Below are positions 8,186 to 17,385 of a DNA stretch of 64,000 nt, in pieces (the stretch's first letter is position 1; every line of letters starts with the position of its first letter). The position numbers were made by a program, and so were the translations under genes. Below the pieces are notes generated by a model. It saw only the letters and a list, made by a program, of their open reading frames with translations. It had not been told where the DNA came from and ran no database searches. The stretch is from JAKIYB01 sp964590255 (lineage in GTDB: Bacteria > Armatimonadota > Hebobacteria > CAIYQO01), in assembly GCA_964590255.1 (NCBI GenBank), contig CAZPYA010000006.1, positions 22,722 through 86,721 of the forward strand, in the 5' to 3' direction.

Positions 8186-10027
8186 ATGCGCCTGTCCCTT
8201 GTCTGCTGCGCGCTGCTCCTCGTCCTCGACGTCCTCGCCGCCCCGGTGGTGGAGATCACCACGGTGCGGCCGAATAAGATCGTCTACCCGGACGGCGAGG
8301 CGGGCACGGCGGCGGTGACGCTGACCACCGCCCAGCCTGCCGCGCAGGCGGTGACGCTGCGCGCGACGCTGCTGTGGGACATCGACCAGTCCCACGCGCT
8401 GCCCGAGCAGGCGGTGACGCTGCCGGCGAAGGGGAGCGTCACCGCGCAGATCGCCTGGCCGGCGCCCGCCGCCCGCTACGGCCACGAGCTGCGGGTGGAA
8501 GCGCTGGTGAACGGCGCGGTGGTCGACACCGGCCGCCAGTTTTTTGGCGTGCACCGCGACTGGATGGAGCTGGTCACCGTCGCCAACGAATACCCGAACA
8601 TCGAGCGAACCGACTGGCCCTTCTTCAGCTACAGCAACCTGCAGCACTGGTTCGCCTGGGCGCCCGCCGACTACGCCGGCAACGCCCCCGCCACCGATAC
8701 CTGGTACGCCGGGCAGGTGCGCTGGAAGCAGACGAAACAGAGCATCGTCGACGCCGTCGCAAAATGCCACGCGATGGGCATCCACTGCACCTTCTACAAC
8801 AACTCCTTCAGCAACGGCGCGGTGGGGCTGGAATGGGCCCGGCGCCACCCCGAGTGGGTGGTGCGCGAGCGCAACGGCCTGCCGCTGCTCGGCGGCAACC
8901 CCTTCGCCGCGGCGCGGCCGCCCACCGAGGAGCAGACCGGCGGCATGGGGCACGTACAGATCGATTTCTCCACTACCCCTGTGATCGAATGGGGCGCGCA
9001 AAACGTGCTGGATTCCGTGACCATGTTCGGCTGGGACGGCATGTTCTGGGACTGCAGCGGCTGCTACGTCTTCCCCGGCTTCAGTTGGGACGGCCAGGCC
9101 ACCCCACACGGGCAAAACCCCGACGCCCTCACCGCGCGCAATTTCACCCTGTTCCACAACCTCGTCCGTAAAAAGCACCCCACCTTCGGCGTCTGGGTCA
9201 ATGGTTCCATCGAGGGCTTTTCCGAGCCGTTCTGGAGCCGCTTCGGCAATGGCGGCGGCCTGCCCACCCTGGAAGCGCTGCTGCGCCAGCCGCAGACGGC
9301 GCTGCTCTCCGAGTTCCGTCACCACGAAGCCCCCGGCACGCACTTCAACAACTGGGTCCGCGCCCGCGACGCCTACCTGTCCCAGCGCGACGCCATCACC
9401 CAGCGCTTCGGCGCACCGGTGGTGTGCGGCTACACCTGGCCCGGCTACGGCTTCGGCGAGGGGAACCAGAAGGCCTACGAAGGCGCCCGTTATACCTGGA
9501 CCGCCAGCAACCACTTGATGGCGCTGTACCTGGCCAGCCAGATGCATATCGCCACGAATCCGAACCCATGCATGTGGCCGGGCACGCAGTTCATGACGCG
9601 CTATTCCGCCTTGCTGTGGGCACGCGACCTGCGGACGCTGCCGGACGCGCACACGCGCTTCACCGCCGCCCTCAACCGCCCGGTGTGGTGGGAGCATTTC
9701 GCCTACCACCGTCCCACCCCGGCGGGCGAGGAGCTGCTGCTGCACCTGGTGAACGTGCCGGAAACGGAGACGGTGGATATCCTGCGCGCCGCCGATCCCC
9801 CACCCGCCGCCGGCACCGTAACGTTGACCCTGCCCCACGGCGCGACGCTGAAAGGCGCCTGGGCACTGCGAATGCGCGACTACGCGCCCGGCCGCGCCAC
9901 CTGCCGGCAGGGACCGTCGCAGACGGCGCTGACCGCGAAAGTCGAGGGGGGACGAGCCACCGTGACCGTGCCGCCGTTTCTCTACCACACCCTCCTCGTC
10001 TTCCGGGTGGAAGGGAGCGCGCGATGA
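8186..10027 (+). CDS. Secreted TIM-barrel glycoside hydrolase-like protein
   Basis: The 613-aa product starts at ATG 8186 (AAGGAG upstream) with a signal peptide MRLSLVCCALLLVLDVLAAP. Residues 20-125 form an Ig-like domain ('TTVRPNKIVYPDGEAGTAAVTL'). The central region (about 130-480) looks like a (beta/alpha)8 hydrolase: 'CHAMGIHCTFYNNSFSN', 'HPEWVVRERNGLPLLGGN', 'MFGWDGMFWDCSGCY', 'FGVWVNGSIEGF', 'ALLSEFRHHEA'. The C-terminal 110 residues are beta-rich. The order Ig-like, barrel, beta domain resembles GH66 and related clans, but the family is not certain. The Asp in 'FWDCSG' and the Glu in 'SEFRHHEA' are candidate catalytic residues. The stop overlaps the start of the next gene (ATGA), so the two are translationally coupled and probably act on the same glycan. 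Confidence 0.7.
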   Translation: MRLSLVCCALLLVLDVLAAPVVEITTVRPNKIVYPDGEAGTAAVTLTTAQPAAQAVTLRATLLWDIDQSHALPEQAVTLPAKGSVTAQIAWPAPAARYGHELRVEALVNGAVVDTGRQFFGVHRDWMELVTVANEYPNIERTDWPFFSYSNLQHWFAWAPADYAGNAPATDTWYAGQVRWKQTKQSIVDAVAKCHAMGIHCTFYNNSFSNGAVGLEWARRHPEWVVRERNGLPLLGGNPFAAARPPTEEQTGGMGHVQIDFSTTPVIEWGAQNVLDSVTMFGWDGMFWDCSGCYVFPGFSWDGQATPHGQNPDALTARNFTLFHNLVRKKHPTFGVWVNGSIEGFSEPFWSRFGNGGGLPTLEALLRQPQTALLSEFRHHEAPGTHFNNWVRARDAYLSQRDAITQRFGAPVVCGYTWPGYGFGEGNQKAYEGARYTWTASNHLMALYLASQMHIATNPNPCMWPGTQFMTRYSALLWARDLRTLPDAHTRFTAALNRPVWWEHFAYHRPTPAGEELLLHLVNVPETETVDILRAADPPPAAGTVTLTLPHGATLKGAWALRMRDYAPGRATCRQGPSQTALTAKVEGGRATVTVPPFLYHTLLVFRVEGSAR

Positions 10028-12759
10028 GACACGCCTTCGTCATCCTGTGCTTTGCGCTGGCGCTGTTTACCCGCGCCGCCGTCGTCTACCGTGCGGAGTG
10101 GGGCAAGGCCGGTGACCCGTTGGCGGGGTGGACGGCGCGCGGAACGGCGCCTACGACCGCGCCCGGTGGCGCCATCACCTTCCCCGGCGGCACCATCGTT
10201 TCGCCCAAAGTGTCGGTGCAGGGCGGGCATCACTACCGGCTGAGCTTCACCTTCCGGAAGAAAGAATTTGGTTCGCTGGACTGCTACCTCCACCAGTTCG
10301 CGAAGAGCCGCGATCTCAACGGCAATAAGTACCTGATGGGCCAAAAGCCCCCCATCGGCGACGACACGCCCATCGAGTTGGGCTTCACTGCCGAGCCGGA
10401 CGCCGACAGCCTGGAAATCCTCATCGGCGCGCCGGCCACGCCGGGCCAACAGGTCGTCCTCTTCGGGCTGGCGCTCGATGATCAAGGCCCGGCGCCGGCG
10501 GTGCCACCCGATGGCACAGAGCTGCTGCCCGATCCCGGCTGGGAGAAGCTGGCCCCGCGCGAGGAGTTGCCGCAGGAGAACTCCTACTCCCGCGGCAATA
10601 TCTGGATCGGTTGGGGCGCGCCCATCTCCCGCGCCGCCACCCGCCTGCCCTCGCGCGTGCATGGCGGCGCCCAGGCGCTGCTCATTCGCTCCGGCGCCGA
10701 CGTCGGCAACATCAACGGCCTGCGCTATATCGGCAATATCACGGCACGCCTGCACGGCTGGTATGACTTCTCCTGCTGGGTTAAAGGCGAGGGCACGGTG
10801 CAGCCGTATATCTTCCTCGGCGGCGCCAACGGCAATTTCTATACCATGGCCAACCCCACCAGCCTCCTCTCGCCGGACGAGTGGCGGCTGGTGCACCACG
10901 TCTACCACGCCGATAATCCCGCCCACGCCGGCTTCACCGTCGGGCTGATGACCCAGGGGCGCGTCTGCCTGGACGATTGCTCGGTGCGGCTCATCACCGC
11001 CGGGGAGGCGGCAACGCTGCGCGCGGAAGCGGGCAAGTGGCTGCCCCCGGCGCGGGTGGAGCAGCGTGTGCCGGAGGGTGAAAAGCGTTCACCAGACAAG
11101 GTGTCGCTGGAGAACGCCCACCTGCGCGTCACGCTGTCGCCGGTCGGCGGCGGCCACGTGACCGCCCTCACCGACAAGACGCGCAACCGGACGTGGACCG
11201 GCCTGGAACTGCTGCGGCTGGACTTCCCCGCTCAGCCCGTGCCCGTCGCCTGGAACCTGCCCTTCAAAACAGTCGTCGAGGGCGACAGCGTCACCTTCAG
11301 CCACACGGCCACCGGCGGCGCGGCCGCGCCCTTCCTCGACGGCCTCTACCTGGAGACACGCTTCACGCTGGGCCAGGACGACCGGGTGCTGACCGTTAGT
11401 TATCGCCTCTACAACACCGGCGCCGGCACGCGCCTGCCCAACCCCGCCGTGCGCAATGCCTGGGCCGCCGACGCCGGCATCGCGCGGCTCTCCACCGCCA
11501 GCGCCGACGGGGCCATCGTCACCGACAAGGACGCCGTCACCATCCGCGAGCTGGCCGCCGGCTGGATGGCCGCCTCGGCGGCGGACGCCTCGCTGGCGTG
11601 GGGGTTCGACGTCACCGCCGCGCAGACCGGCGCGTTGGACCCCGGCAAGCGCACCTGCGGCTGGAACTACCTGCGGCTGGCGCTGCCCCCCGGCGGCGCC
11701 TGGGAAACCCGCGCCTGGCTGGCCCCCTGCCCGCTGCCGGCGGTCGACTACGCCGGCCACGGCATCGCGGCCAATCTGAACCTCGTTGCGCAGGGCGAGG
11801 GCTTCACCATCGCTCCGCAAGTGGCCGCGTTGACCACCGCCGCGCCGGCGGTGAAGGCGGTGGTGATGGACTACGGCGGCACCCCGCTGGCGGCGGCCGC
11901 GCCGGGGCAGACGGCGCGCTTCACCGCGCGCGAGCGCTTCATCACCCGGCTGGAAATCGCCGCCGGCGGGAAAACAGCCATCGCCGAACTGTTCAACGAC
12001 CCCCGCGCCAGGGGCACCCAGCACGGCATCGAGGGCGCCGGGCAACTGCAGTACCGCCCCTCCGTGCCCGCCCGCGTGCTGCGCCTACCCGACATCGGCG
12101 ACCGGCGGGCGGCCATCGCCAAAAGTACAACAGTCCTCTGGCTCTTCGGCCTCTACTCGCAATACTATCCGCTGGAGCCGGTGCTGAACGCGCTGGGCTG
12201 CACCGTCGAAAAGGCCGACCAAGGCGGCAGCCTGCCCGAGGAGGCGGAGGAACTGCTCGGCTACCGGGCGGTGGTCATCAGCAACATGGGCGCCGTCCAC
12301 CTTTCGTCCAACGGCCGGGCGGCGCTGGCGCAATACGTGCGCGCCGGCGGGCGCCTGCTCGTCATCGGCGGCTCGCTGGCGCTGGGCAACGGCCAGACGA
12401 CCGGCACCGACCTGGAAGAATTGCTGCCCGCCACCCTCGCCGGCCCCTTCGACACCCGCCCCCTGCCACGCGCGTCACAGCTCCTGCAATCGGCCCCCAA
12501 ATCGCCTTTCGCCACCCTCCCCTGGAAAGCCGCCCCGCGCCTCTACTGGGCCCACCGCGTGGCACCGCGCCCTGGTGCCACCACCCTCCTCACCGCCGGC
12601 GCGCAACCCATCCTCCTCGACTGGCTCTGCGCCCGCGGCCGCGTCATGCTCTTCGCCGCCACCGTTGAAGGCGACCCCCCACCCACCGACACCCCCGCCT
12701 GGACCTGGAACGGCTGGGGCGATGTATGGTATACCGCGCTGGAGCGGTTACTGAAGTAG
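10024..12759 (+). CDS. Secreted multidomain carbohydrate-binding protein with amidotransferase-like C-terminus
   Basis: The 911-aa product begins at ATG 10024, overlapping the upstream stop by four bases. It has a signal peptide (MRHAFVILCFALALFTRAA). Residues 20-155 and 165-335 look like two jelly-roll carbohydrate-binding modules ('GGHHYRLSFTFRKKEF', 'RLHGWYDFSCWVKGEG'). About 355-600 is a large beta-sandwich ('ENAHLRVTLSPVGGGHVTALTDKTRNRTW') of the kind that accompanies sugar hydrolases and lyases. From residue 700 the pattern 'LFGLYSQYYPLEPVLNALGC', 'YRAVVISNMGAVHLSSNGRAALAQYVRAGGRLLVIGG' is a class-I glutamine-amidotransferase-like fold, as found in the trimerisation domain of GH42 enzymes, without an obvious catalytic triad. 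No enzyme activity can be assigned. Coupled to the preceding hydrolase. Confidence 0.65.
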   Translation: MRHAFVILCFALALFTRAAVVYRAEWGKAGDPLAGWTARGTAPTTAPGGAITFPGGTIVSPKVSVQGGHHYRLSFTFRKKEFGSLDCYLHQFAKSRDLNGNKYLMGQKPPIGDDTPIELGFTAEPDADSLEILIGAPATPGQQVVLFGLALDDQGPAPAVPPDGTELLPDPGWEKLAPREELPQENSYSRGNIWIGWGAPISRAATRLPSRVHGGAQALLIRSGADVGNINGLRYIGNITARLHGWYDFSCWVKGEGTVQPYIFLGGANGNFYTMANPTSLLSPDEWRLVHHVYHADNPAHAGFTVGLMTQGRVCLDDCSVRLITAGEAATLRAEAGKWLPPARVEQRVPEGEKRSPDKVSLENAHLRVTLSPVGGGHVTALTDKTRNRTWTGLELLRLDFPAQPVPVAWNLPFKTVVEGDSVTFSHTATGGAAAPFLDGLYLETRFTLGQDDRVLTVSYRLYNTGAGTRLPNPAVRNAWAADAGIARLSTASADGAIVTDKDAVTIRELAAGWMAASAADASLAWGFDVTAAQTGALDPGKRTCGWNYLRLALPPGGAWETRAWLAPCPLPAVDYAGHGIAANLNLVAQGEGFTIAPQVAALTTAAPAVKAVVMDYGGTPLAAAAPGQTARFTARERFITRLEIAAGGKTAIAELFNDPRARGTQHGIEGAGQLQYRPSVPARVLRLPDIGDRRAAIAKSTTVLWLFGLYSQYYPLEPVLNALGCTVEKADQGGSLPEEAEELLGYRAVVISNMGAVHLSSNGRAALAQYVRAGGRLLVIGGSLALGNGQTTGTDLEELLPATLAGPFDTRPLPRASQLLQSAPKSPFATLPWKAAPRLYWAHRVAPRPGATTLLTAGAQPILLDWLCARGRVMLFAATVEGDPPPTDTPAWTWNGWGDVWYTALERLLK

Positions 12760-12814
12760 GGAAGTAGTTCGCGCAGCGAGTCTGAAAGTCGAAAACCCCG
12801 CCAATAGGTGTAGA

Positions 12815-12898
12815 ACAGGACTTTCTCTGCCCCCCTCTCCCAGGATTGGGAGAGGGGGGCAGGGGGGTGAGGGCCGAACGAGGAAGCGAAAGTCCTGT
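12815..12898. repeat. Small palindromic element with CCCTCTCC core
   Basis: Terminal inverted repeats ACAGGACTTTC (12815-12825) and its complement (12888-12898) flank a CCCTCTCCC/GGGAGAGGG hairpin followed by GGCAGGGGGGTGAGGG. The same core recurs at 28.5, 35.8 and twice near 40.7 kb. No clear target duplication. Confidence 0.75.
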
Positions 12899-12914
12899 AT
12901 AACACATGAGCGAG

Positions 12915-12946
12915 CGAGCGTCCCCGCGAGCCGACTCCGGGGGGAA
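12915..12946 (+). repeat. Single arm of the 8-kb inverted repeat
   Basis: Thirty-two bases identical to 8001-8032, here without the opposing arm. It lies between the 911-aa protein gene and mscL. Confidence 0.8.
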
Positions 12947-13052
12947 TCGTAACTCGTCGCCACTGAAATAGTGCGCCGCTGAATCGGCATAACAGGAATC
13001 ATCGGCATGAACGCGAATACTATCGAGATATCGCCAATTCAAGGGGGTTATG

Positions 13053-13511
13053 ATGATCAAGGAATTCAAGGAATTCGCCATGCGCGGCAACGTGCTCGAT
13101 CTGGCCGTCGGGATCATTCTCGGCGCGGCATTCGGGAAAATCGTCAGCTCCCTGGTCAGCGATATCCTGATGCCGCCCATCGGCATGATATTGGGTAAGC
13201 TGGATTTCTCATCGCTGTTTCTCAGTCTGGACGGCAAAGTCTACGCCAGCCTGCAGGCCGCGAAAGCCGCCGGGGCGGCCACGCTCAATTATGGCCTGTT
13301 CATCAACGCCGTGATCGACTTTATGATCGTCTCCTTCGCGATCTTCCTGCTGATCAAGCAGGTCAACCGCATGAAGCGCCAGGAGCCGGCCGCGGCCCCC
13401 GCGACGAAAACCTGCCCCTTCTGCTGCTCGACCATTCCAGAACCCGCCACCCGCTGCGCGCACTGCACGGCGGAGATACCGGAAGAGATGGCGGCGGCGA
13501 CAAGAGCATAA
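13053..13511 (+). CDS. mscL: Large-conductance mechanosensitive channel MscL with C-terminal zinc ribbon
   Basis: The 152-aa product starts MIKEFKEFAMRGNVLDLAVG, the canonical MscL N-terminus. TM1 runs through 'GIILGAAFGKIVSSLVSDILMPP' and TM2 through 'LFINAVIDFMIVSFAIFLLI'. The periplasmic loop contains a conserved Tyr-Gly-Leu-Phe-Ile. ATG 13053 is preferred over ATG 13050 because AAGGGGG lies five bases upstream. Unusually, after the cytoplasmic 'NRMKRQEP' the protein carries a four-cysteine zinc ribbon, CPFCCSTIP...CAHC, at about residues 121-140, in place of the usual charged helical bundle. The channel opens under membrane tension to release solutes during hypo-osmotic shock. The gene appears monocistronic. 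Confidence 0.95.
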   Translation: MIKEFKEFAMRGNVLDLAVGIILGAAFGKIVSSLVSDILMPPIGMILGKLDFSSLFLSLDGKVYASLQAAKAAGAATLNYGLFINAVIDFMIVSFAIFLLIKQVNRMKRQEPAAAPATKTCPFCCSTIPEPATRCAHCTAEIPEEMAAATRA

Positions 13512-13539
13512 CATCCGTCCGGCAGCCTGGCGTGATGGG

Positions 13540-15639
13540 CTATCCCTGGGCGGACATGCGGTAGACGCCGCCCGCCAGCACCGCCGACGCGGGCGAGAAG
13601 CCATCCGGTCCGATCTCTTCGAGCACCGCGTCCCGGGATAAGGGCACGGCGCCATCGGCGTAGGCCCAGAGGATCTGCGTCGCGCCATCCGTCCACAGCA
13701 CGCCGGCGCCGTCGGGCAGCAGGCGGCGGGACGCCATCTGCGGCAGCGCCCGGGTGTAGATGCGATTGAGGCGCACCCACCAGTCGGGCATGTCATACAT
13801 CGCGGTGTATTGCCCTTCCAGCATGGCGAAGCCGCGGTTGGCCATCAGGCGGAACTGAATGTCCTGCAACTCCGCCGTGCCGCGCTTGCGGTCGTGCAGG
13901 CCGAAGCAGAGGCCGTAGGCCATGTCCTCCTGCCCGCGCCACCAGCCGAAATCGTTCTGCCCGACGACCCCGCCCACCGCCTCCAGCAGGTCGCCGCGCA
14001 GGTCGGCTACGCCGAAGCGGCTGGCGCCGAAGGGGGAGATGCCCTCGAAGGTGAACGCGGGGATGCCGATGCGCTGCAGGTCGGCTAGCAGTCGCCCCGC
14101 CGCGTCGAAATTCGTGCGCATCGCATCGGCGAAATTCACCTGTGCCAGACCCATGTTCGCCCAGGAGTCGATAAAGAGGAAATCCAGCCCGCCTTCCTCA
14201 CGCCAGCGGCGCAGGTCATTCAGCGTCCAGTCATACAGGCCGGAGTGCCAGTTCCCCACATTGATCGTCGACGGCCCGTACCCCCCGCCAACGCTAAGGG
14301 AGTTGACGCCGGTGACGCGCCACTCCGGATGCTCCTGGAAGATGGCGGCCCGCGGCGCGTAGTGAAAAGCGAACCACGCGCCGATTTCGATGCCATGCGT
14401 CCGCGCGGCGTCCGCCATATAGCGCCAGCCGGCCATGCCGCCCCAGAAGTCGCTGGGCAGGAAGCGGTGGGTAGCGCAGACGCTGGAGCAATGCAGGTCG
14501 CCGTGCACGCCGTCGTCCAGCTTGCGCTTCAGCCCCAGCACGGTGACGTCACTCTCCGACATCACCTCAGGGAAGAAGCGGGTGATGCCCCGCTCCGCCA
14601 GCTTCGGCAGCACGTGGTCGGCAATGGCGTAGGGCACCTCGTGGCTGTCCACCTCCACCCCCGCCACCGTCATCTTCAACCCGCCCTCGGTCACCCGCGT
14701 GCTGTAGCGCAAGCCCACCTCCGGCCGGGGCGGCGTGGGGGCCACGCCGTAGGCGGCGCGGATGCCGCCATACACATGCTCGTGCGCTGCCCACCACAGG
14801 TCGCGCGCCTCGTGCTCGGCAAAGGCGCCCGGGGTAAACAGCACGACCTTTTTCGGGGTGGTCACCGTGCCGGCCAGCGGGAAGCGGTATTCATCCACCA
14901 CGTGCAGGTGGTCGCTGCCGGCGGGAGATTCGCTGAGGCTGCTGATGCTGCTGAACTCCGGCCAATACTGCAGCAGCGCGCCGGCCGCCGCGTATTGAAA
15001 GTCGAACGGCTGTACCAGCCCGCCGCGCGGCGCCAGTTGATACGACACCCCCTGCGGCGAGCCATACTGCTGCAGCGTCTTCAGGCAGGTGGTGGTGAAG
15101 ACGGTCTCCGCCGCGCCGAAATACACGGGCATGTTGCACTGCCCCTGCGACAGCACGGTATTGCCGGTGAGGCGCCCGCCAATCTCCCAGGTGGCATGGG
15201 TGAGCAGGCGATGAATGCGGCAGGCCTCGCTCTGGTAGTGGAGGGCGTAGGAGAAGCCCGTCCATGTCTGTCCGCCCAGCGCCAGCGTCTCCGGCTGAAT
15301 CAACAGCGTCAACTGGTCCAACACCGGGCGCTCGGGCAGCTCTAGCCAATACAGCGGTTGGTCGTATTCATCGCAGAATTCACCACGGCCCCACGGCACG
15401 CCCGTCGCCAGCAGCCGCACCGCCACCGCGCCGTCCGCCCGCTCCTCGATCGCCTGCACCAGCAGCCGGGTATAGAGGATGCCGTCCGGCGTGTCCACCC
15501 GCAGCGTGAAGGGCCGGCGGGCATCGCGCAGCGGCACGCCGCCCACCGACACCCCGCCGATGCCGAGCAGCTCGCGTTCGGCGGAAAGGAGCAGGTCAAT
15601 GCGCACGTCGTGGGCAAGGGTGATAGTGGATGCGGTCAT
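13540..15639 (-). CDS. GH36-like (clan GH-D-type) glycoside hydrolase
   Basis: The 699-aa product starts at ATG 15639 after GGGAGG and has no signal peptide. An N-terminal beta-supersandwich (about 1-300) is followed by a (beta/alpha)8 barrel at about 320-620: 'LAERGITRFFPEVMSESD', 'GIEIGAWFAFHYAPRAAIFQEHPEWRV', 'GLDFLFIDSWANMG', 'RIGIPAFTFEGISPFG', 'NRGFAMLEGQYTAMYDMPDWW'. A short beta domain closes it. The layout matches alpha-galactosidase-type enzymes; the Asp of 'FIDSW' is the likely nucleophile position. The sequence is divergent, so substrate is unknown. It is convergent with mscL. Confidence 0.65.
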   Translation of the reverse strand: MTASTITLAHDVRIDLLLSAERELLGIGGVSVGGVPLRDARRPFTLRVDTPDGILYTRLLVQAIEERADGAVAVRLLATGVPWGRGEFCDEYDQPLYWLELPERPVLDQLTLLIQPETLALGGQTWTGFSYALHYQSEACRIHRLLTHATWEIGGRLTGNTVLSQGQCNMPVYFGAAETVFTTTCLKTLQQYGSPQGVSYQLAPRGGLVQPFDFQYAAAGALLQYWPEFSSISSLSESPAGSDHLHVVDEYRFPLAGTVTTPKKVVLFTPGAFAEHEARDLWWAAHEHVYGGIRAAYGVAPTPPRPEVGLRYSTRVTEGGLKMTVAGVEVDSHEVPYAIADHVLPKLAERGITRFFPEVMSESDVTVLGLKRKLDDGVHGDLHCSSVCATHRFLPSDFWGGMAGWRYMADAARTHGIEIGAWFAFHYAPRAAIFQEHPEWRVTGVNSLSVGGGYGPSTINVGNWHSGLYDWTLNDLRRWREEGGLDFLFIDSWANMGLAQVNFADAMRTNFDAAGRLLADLQRIGIPAFTFEGISPFGASRFGVADLRGDLLEAVGGVVGQNDFGWWRGQEDMAYGLCFGLHDRKRGTAELQDIQFRLMANRGFAMLEGQYTAMYDMPDWWVRLNRIYTRALPQMASRRLLPDGAGVLWTDGATQILWAYADGAVPLSRDAVLEEIGPDGFSPASAVLAGGVYRMSAQG

Positions 15640-15699
15640 GGAAGCCTCCCGGGACTACGAATTGTCTCTCCCTTTTCCCCGCAGGCCCGAGGGTTCCTG

Positions 15700-15848
15700 C
15701 CCAATGCCATTAAAATAAGCTTGCTCTGCTGACGAGAAAACACATCATGTCGTCATGTTTCCTTATCATCGCCCCTCCCCGTGTAGGGGAGGGGGTTGGG
15801 GGAGAGGTGAACACGCGGGATGAAAATCCGTATTTTAACGGCATTGGG
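15700..15848. mobile_element. MITE-like element, CCCAATGCC family, copy 1
   Basis: A 149-base element bounded by terminal inverted repeats that begin CCCAATGCCATT and end in the complement, flanked by a perfect 7-bp direct repeat GTTCCTG (15693-15699, 15849-15855) that looks like a target-site duplication. Its centre is a CCCTCCCC-GGGGAGGG hairpin. A second copy lies at 24750-24901. No coding capacity. Confidence 0.85.
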
Positions 15849-15864
15849 GTTCCTGCCCACCGCG

Positions 15865-15898
15865 AAAAAACCGCCCCGATCCGGGAGATCGGGGCGGT
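15865..15898 (-). terminator. Intrinsic terminator of the pseudopilin gene
   Basis: A 12-bp stem (15870-15881 with 15887-15898) followed on the minus strand by a run of U residues (A-run 15865-15870). It lies 28 bases after the stop codon at 15926. Confidence 0.88.
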
Positions 15899-15925
15899 GC
15901 AGACGCTAGGCAGTGGGACGGGTGA

Positions 15926-17134
15926 TTAGAACACCGTCACCTTGAGGTTTTTGAACGCGCTGGTGTGCGTGTATTCACTGTTGGAATACAACGCCAGCTT
16001 ATCATTGGTCATCACGCCGGAAACATCATTCGTCGAGACCAGCGAGGCCAGGGTTTTACCGCCGTCTTCGATTTTCGCCACCACGAGTTTGCCCTGGGCG
16101 GCCACGATGATCGTCGTCTTGTAATACTTCGCCTTGGCCAGGAAGATGTCGTCGGTATTGCCGAAACCAAGGTCGGTGCAATAAATCTTCGACCCATTGG
16201 CGACGCTGGACGCCTCATTCGCCCACAGGCGGAAGCCGCGGGTTTCCAGGCTGTAGTGCGAGTTCATCAGCAGGCGCACCGAGTTCGACGGCATATAGGT
16301 GAGCACGTTCCAGCCGGTGCTGGTGTTCGCCGCGGTGCCCGGGTCGAAGATGGACAGCCCCCACCAGCGACGATAGGTTTCCCCACCGTGCGGCAGGTCC
16401 ATGCGGCTCTCGCACTCAAACTTCACGTTGGGAATGTAGGTACCGTTCTTCAGCGCTTCCGCCGGCAACGTCACCCATTCCGAGTGGTCTTTGCCATTCA
16501 TCACCACGCCGTCGATATTCAGGTCGGTGCGCTGGCTGCAGGGGCGGATGGTCGTGTCATTCAATTTGGTCTTGCCGCCCACGAAGACGTCATACCCCTT
16601 GCCCATGAGGCTGGACAGCGTATTCGCGCCACTCTTGATCGGCTCGATGCCCACGTGGCCGTCCACGCAGGTGAGCACGAGACTATTGTTGTGACGAGCG
16701 TCAAAGGCGGTGCCCGGATTCGCCAGCGTATAGGTTTTATCTGGACTGCTCATGTTCAAGTCAGCGGTGAGCAACGCGTTCACCGGCGTGTCGATGTCGC
16801 CGACGGCCTGACCGAACAGATACGGGTTGAAGCCATACTCCGGCGCGGTGTTCTTGCCCTTCCCGGTCTTCGTCGGGCAGTCGTACAGGCTGGGCTCGTT
16901 GTAGTCCTTCAGCAGCGACGACCAGGCGCTATTGCCGGTGTTCGGCATGAAGGTTTCTTCGTTATCCTGAATATACATCATGATCGCCACGCCGATCTGA
17001 CGCTGGTTATTCAGGCAGGTGTTCGTGCGTGCCTTCTCACGGGCCTTCGCGAACACGGGAAACAGGATGGCGGCCAGGATGGCGATAATCGCGATCACCA
17101 CCAGCAGTTCAATGAGGGTAAAACCTTTGCGCAT
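15926..17134 (-). CDS. Large pseudopilin-like protein with C-terminal LamG-like domain
   Basis: The 402-aa product starts MRKGFTLIELLVV, a type IV prepilin leader with cleavage after Gly-4 and Glu-5 of the mature protein. The hydrophobic helix leads into 'FPVFAKAREKARTNTCLNNQRQIGVAIMMY', typical of the DUF1559-like pseudopilins abundant in Armatimonadota and Planctomycetota. The DGH motif ('LVLTCVDGHVGIEP') ends the pilin-like head near residue 165. The remaining 235 residues form a beta-rich domain ('VVMNGKDHSEWVTLPAEAL', 'FECESRMDLPHGGETYRRWWGLSIFD', 'TSAFKNLKVTVF') that resembles LamG/concanavalin-type jelly rolls. Inference: exported and assembled or anchored by the pilus/type II machine, with a ligand-binding head. 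It has its own promoter and terminator. Confidence 0.85.
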   Translation of the reverse strand: MRKGFTLIELLVVIAIIAILAAILFPVFAKAREKARTNTCLNNQRQIGVAIMMYIQDNEETFMPNTGNSAWSSLLKDYNEPSLYDCPTKTGKGKNTAPEYGFNPYLFGQAVGDIDTPVNALLTADLNMSSPDKTYTLANPGTAFDARHNNSLVLTCVDGHVGIEPIKSGANTLSSLMGKGYDVFVGGKTKLNDTTIRPCSQRTDLNIDGVVMNGKDHSEWVTLPAEALKNGTYIPNVKFECESRMDLPHGGETYRRWWGLSIFDPGTAANTSTGWNVLTYMPSNSVRLLMNSHYSLETRGFRLWANEASSVANGSKIYCTDLGFGNTDDIFLAKAKYYKTTIIVAAQGKLVVAKIEDGGKTLASLVSTNDVSGVMTNDKLALYSNSEYTHTSAFKNLKVTVF

Positions 17135-17202
17135 GGGTAATCCTCCGCAAAATTGAGTGAGAAGCGTAGGGATGATGAGGACGACAGCTTCTCCTGTTAT
17201 CT

Positions 17203-17230
17203 ATTCTACCACAGCTTTGGCCAGCGTCAA
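17203..17230 (-). promoter_or_regulatory. Promoter of the pseudopilin gene
   Basis: On the minus strand TTGACG (17230-17225), a 16-base spacer, then TAGAAT (17208-17203). The start codon follows 68 bases later. It is divergent from the promoter at 17291. Confidence 0.6.
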
Positions 17231-17290
17231 TGTCGCGGCGCAAAGTCACCGGAGCCGGGAGACTGGTGACATCCGGCGCGCTCCCGCCTA

Positions 17291-17319
17291 TTGACACCCG
17301 CTCACCGCCCGTATATGAT
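17291..17319 (+). promoter_or_regulatory. Promoter of the FtsX-type ABC operon
   Basis: Consensus TTGACA (17291-17296), 17-base spacer and TATGAT (17314-17319). The start codon is at 17386, with GGGAGGGACC as ribosome site. Confidence 0.75.
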
Positions 17320-17385
17320 GCGAGTAAGTTACTGTAGTAAGATGTATTCACTAACTAATCGCGTCCGTGGCGAGGGGAGGGACCG

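Noticed and set aside
5906..10000. Long open frames opposite the GH32 and TIM-barrel hydrolase genes (hundreds of codons)
   Set aside because: They mirror high-G+C coding sequence, have Arg/Ala/Gly/His-rich low-information translations and no ribosome sites, while the opposite strand encodes recognisable proteins.
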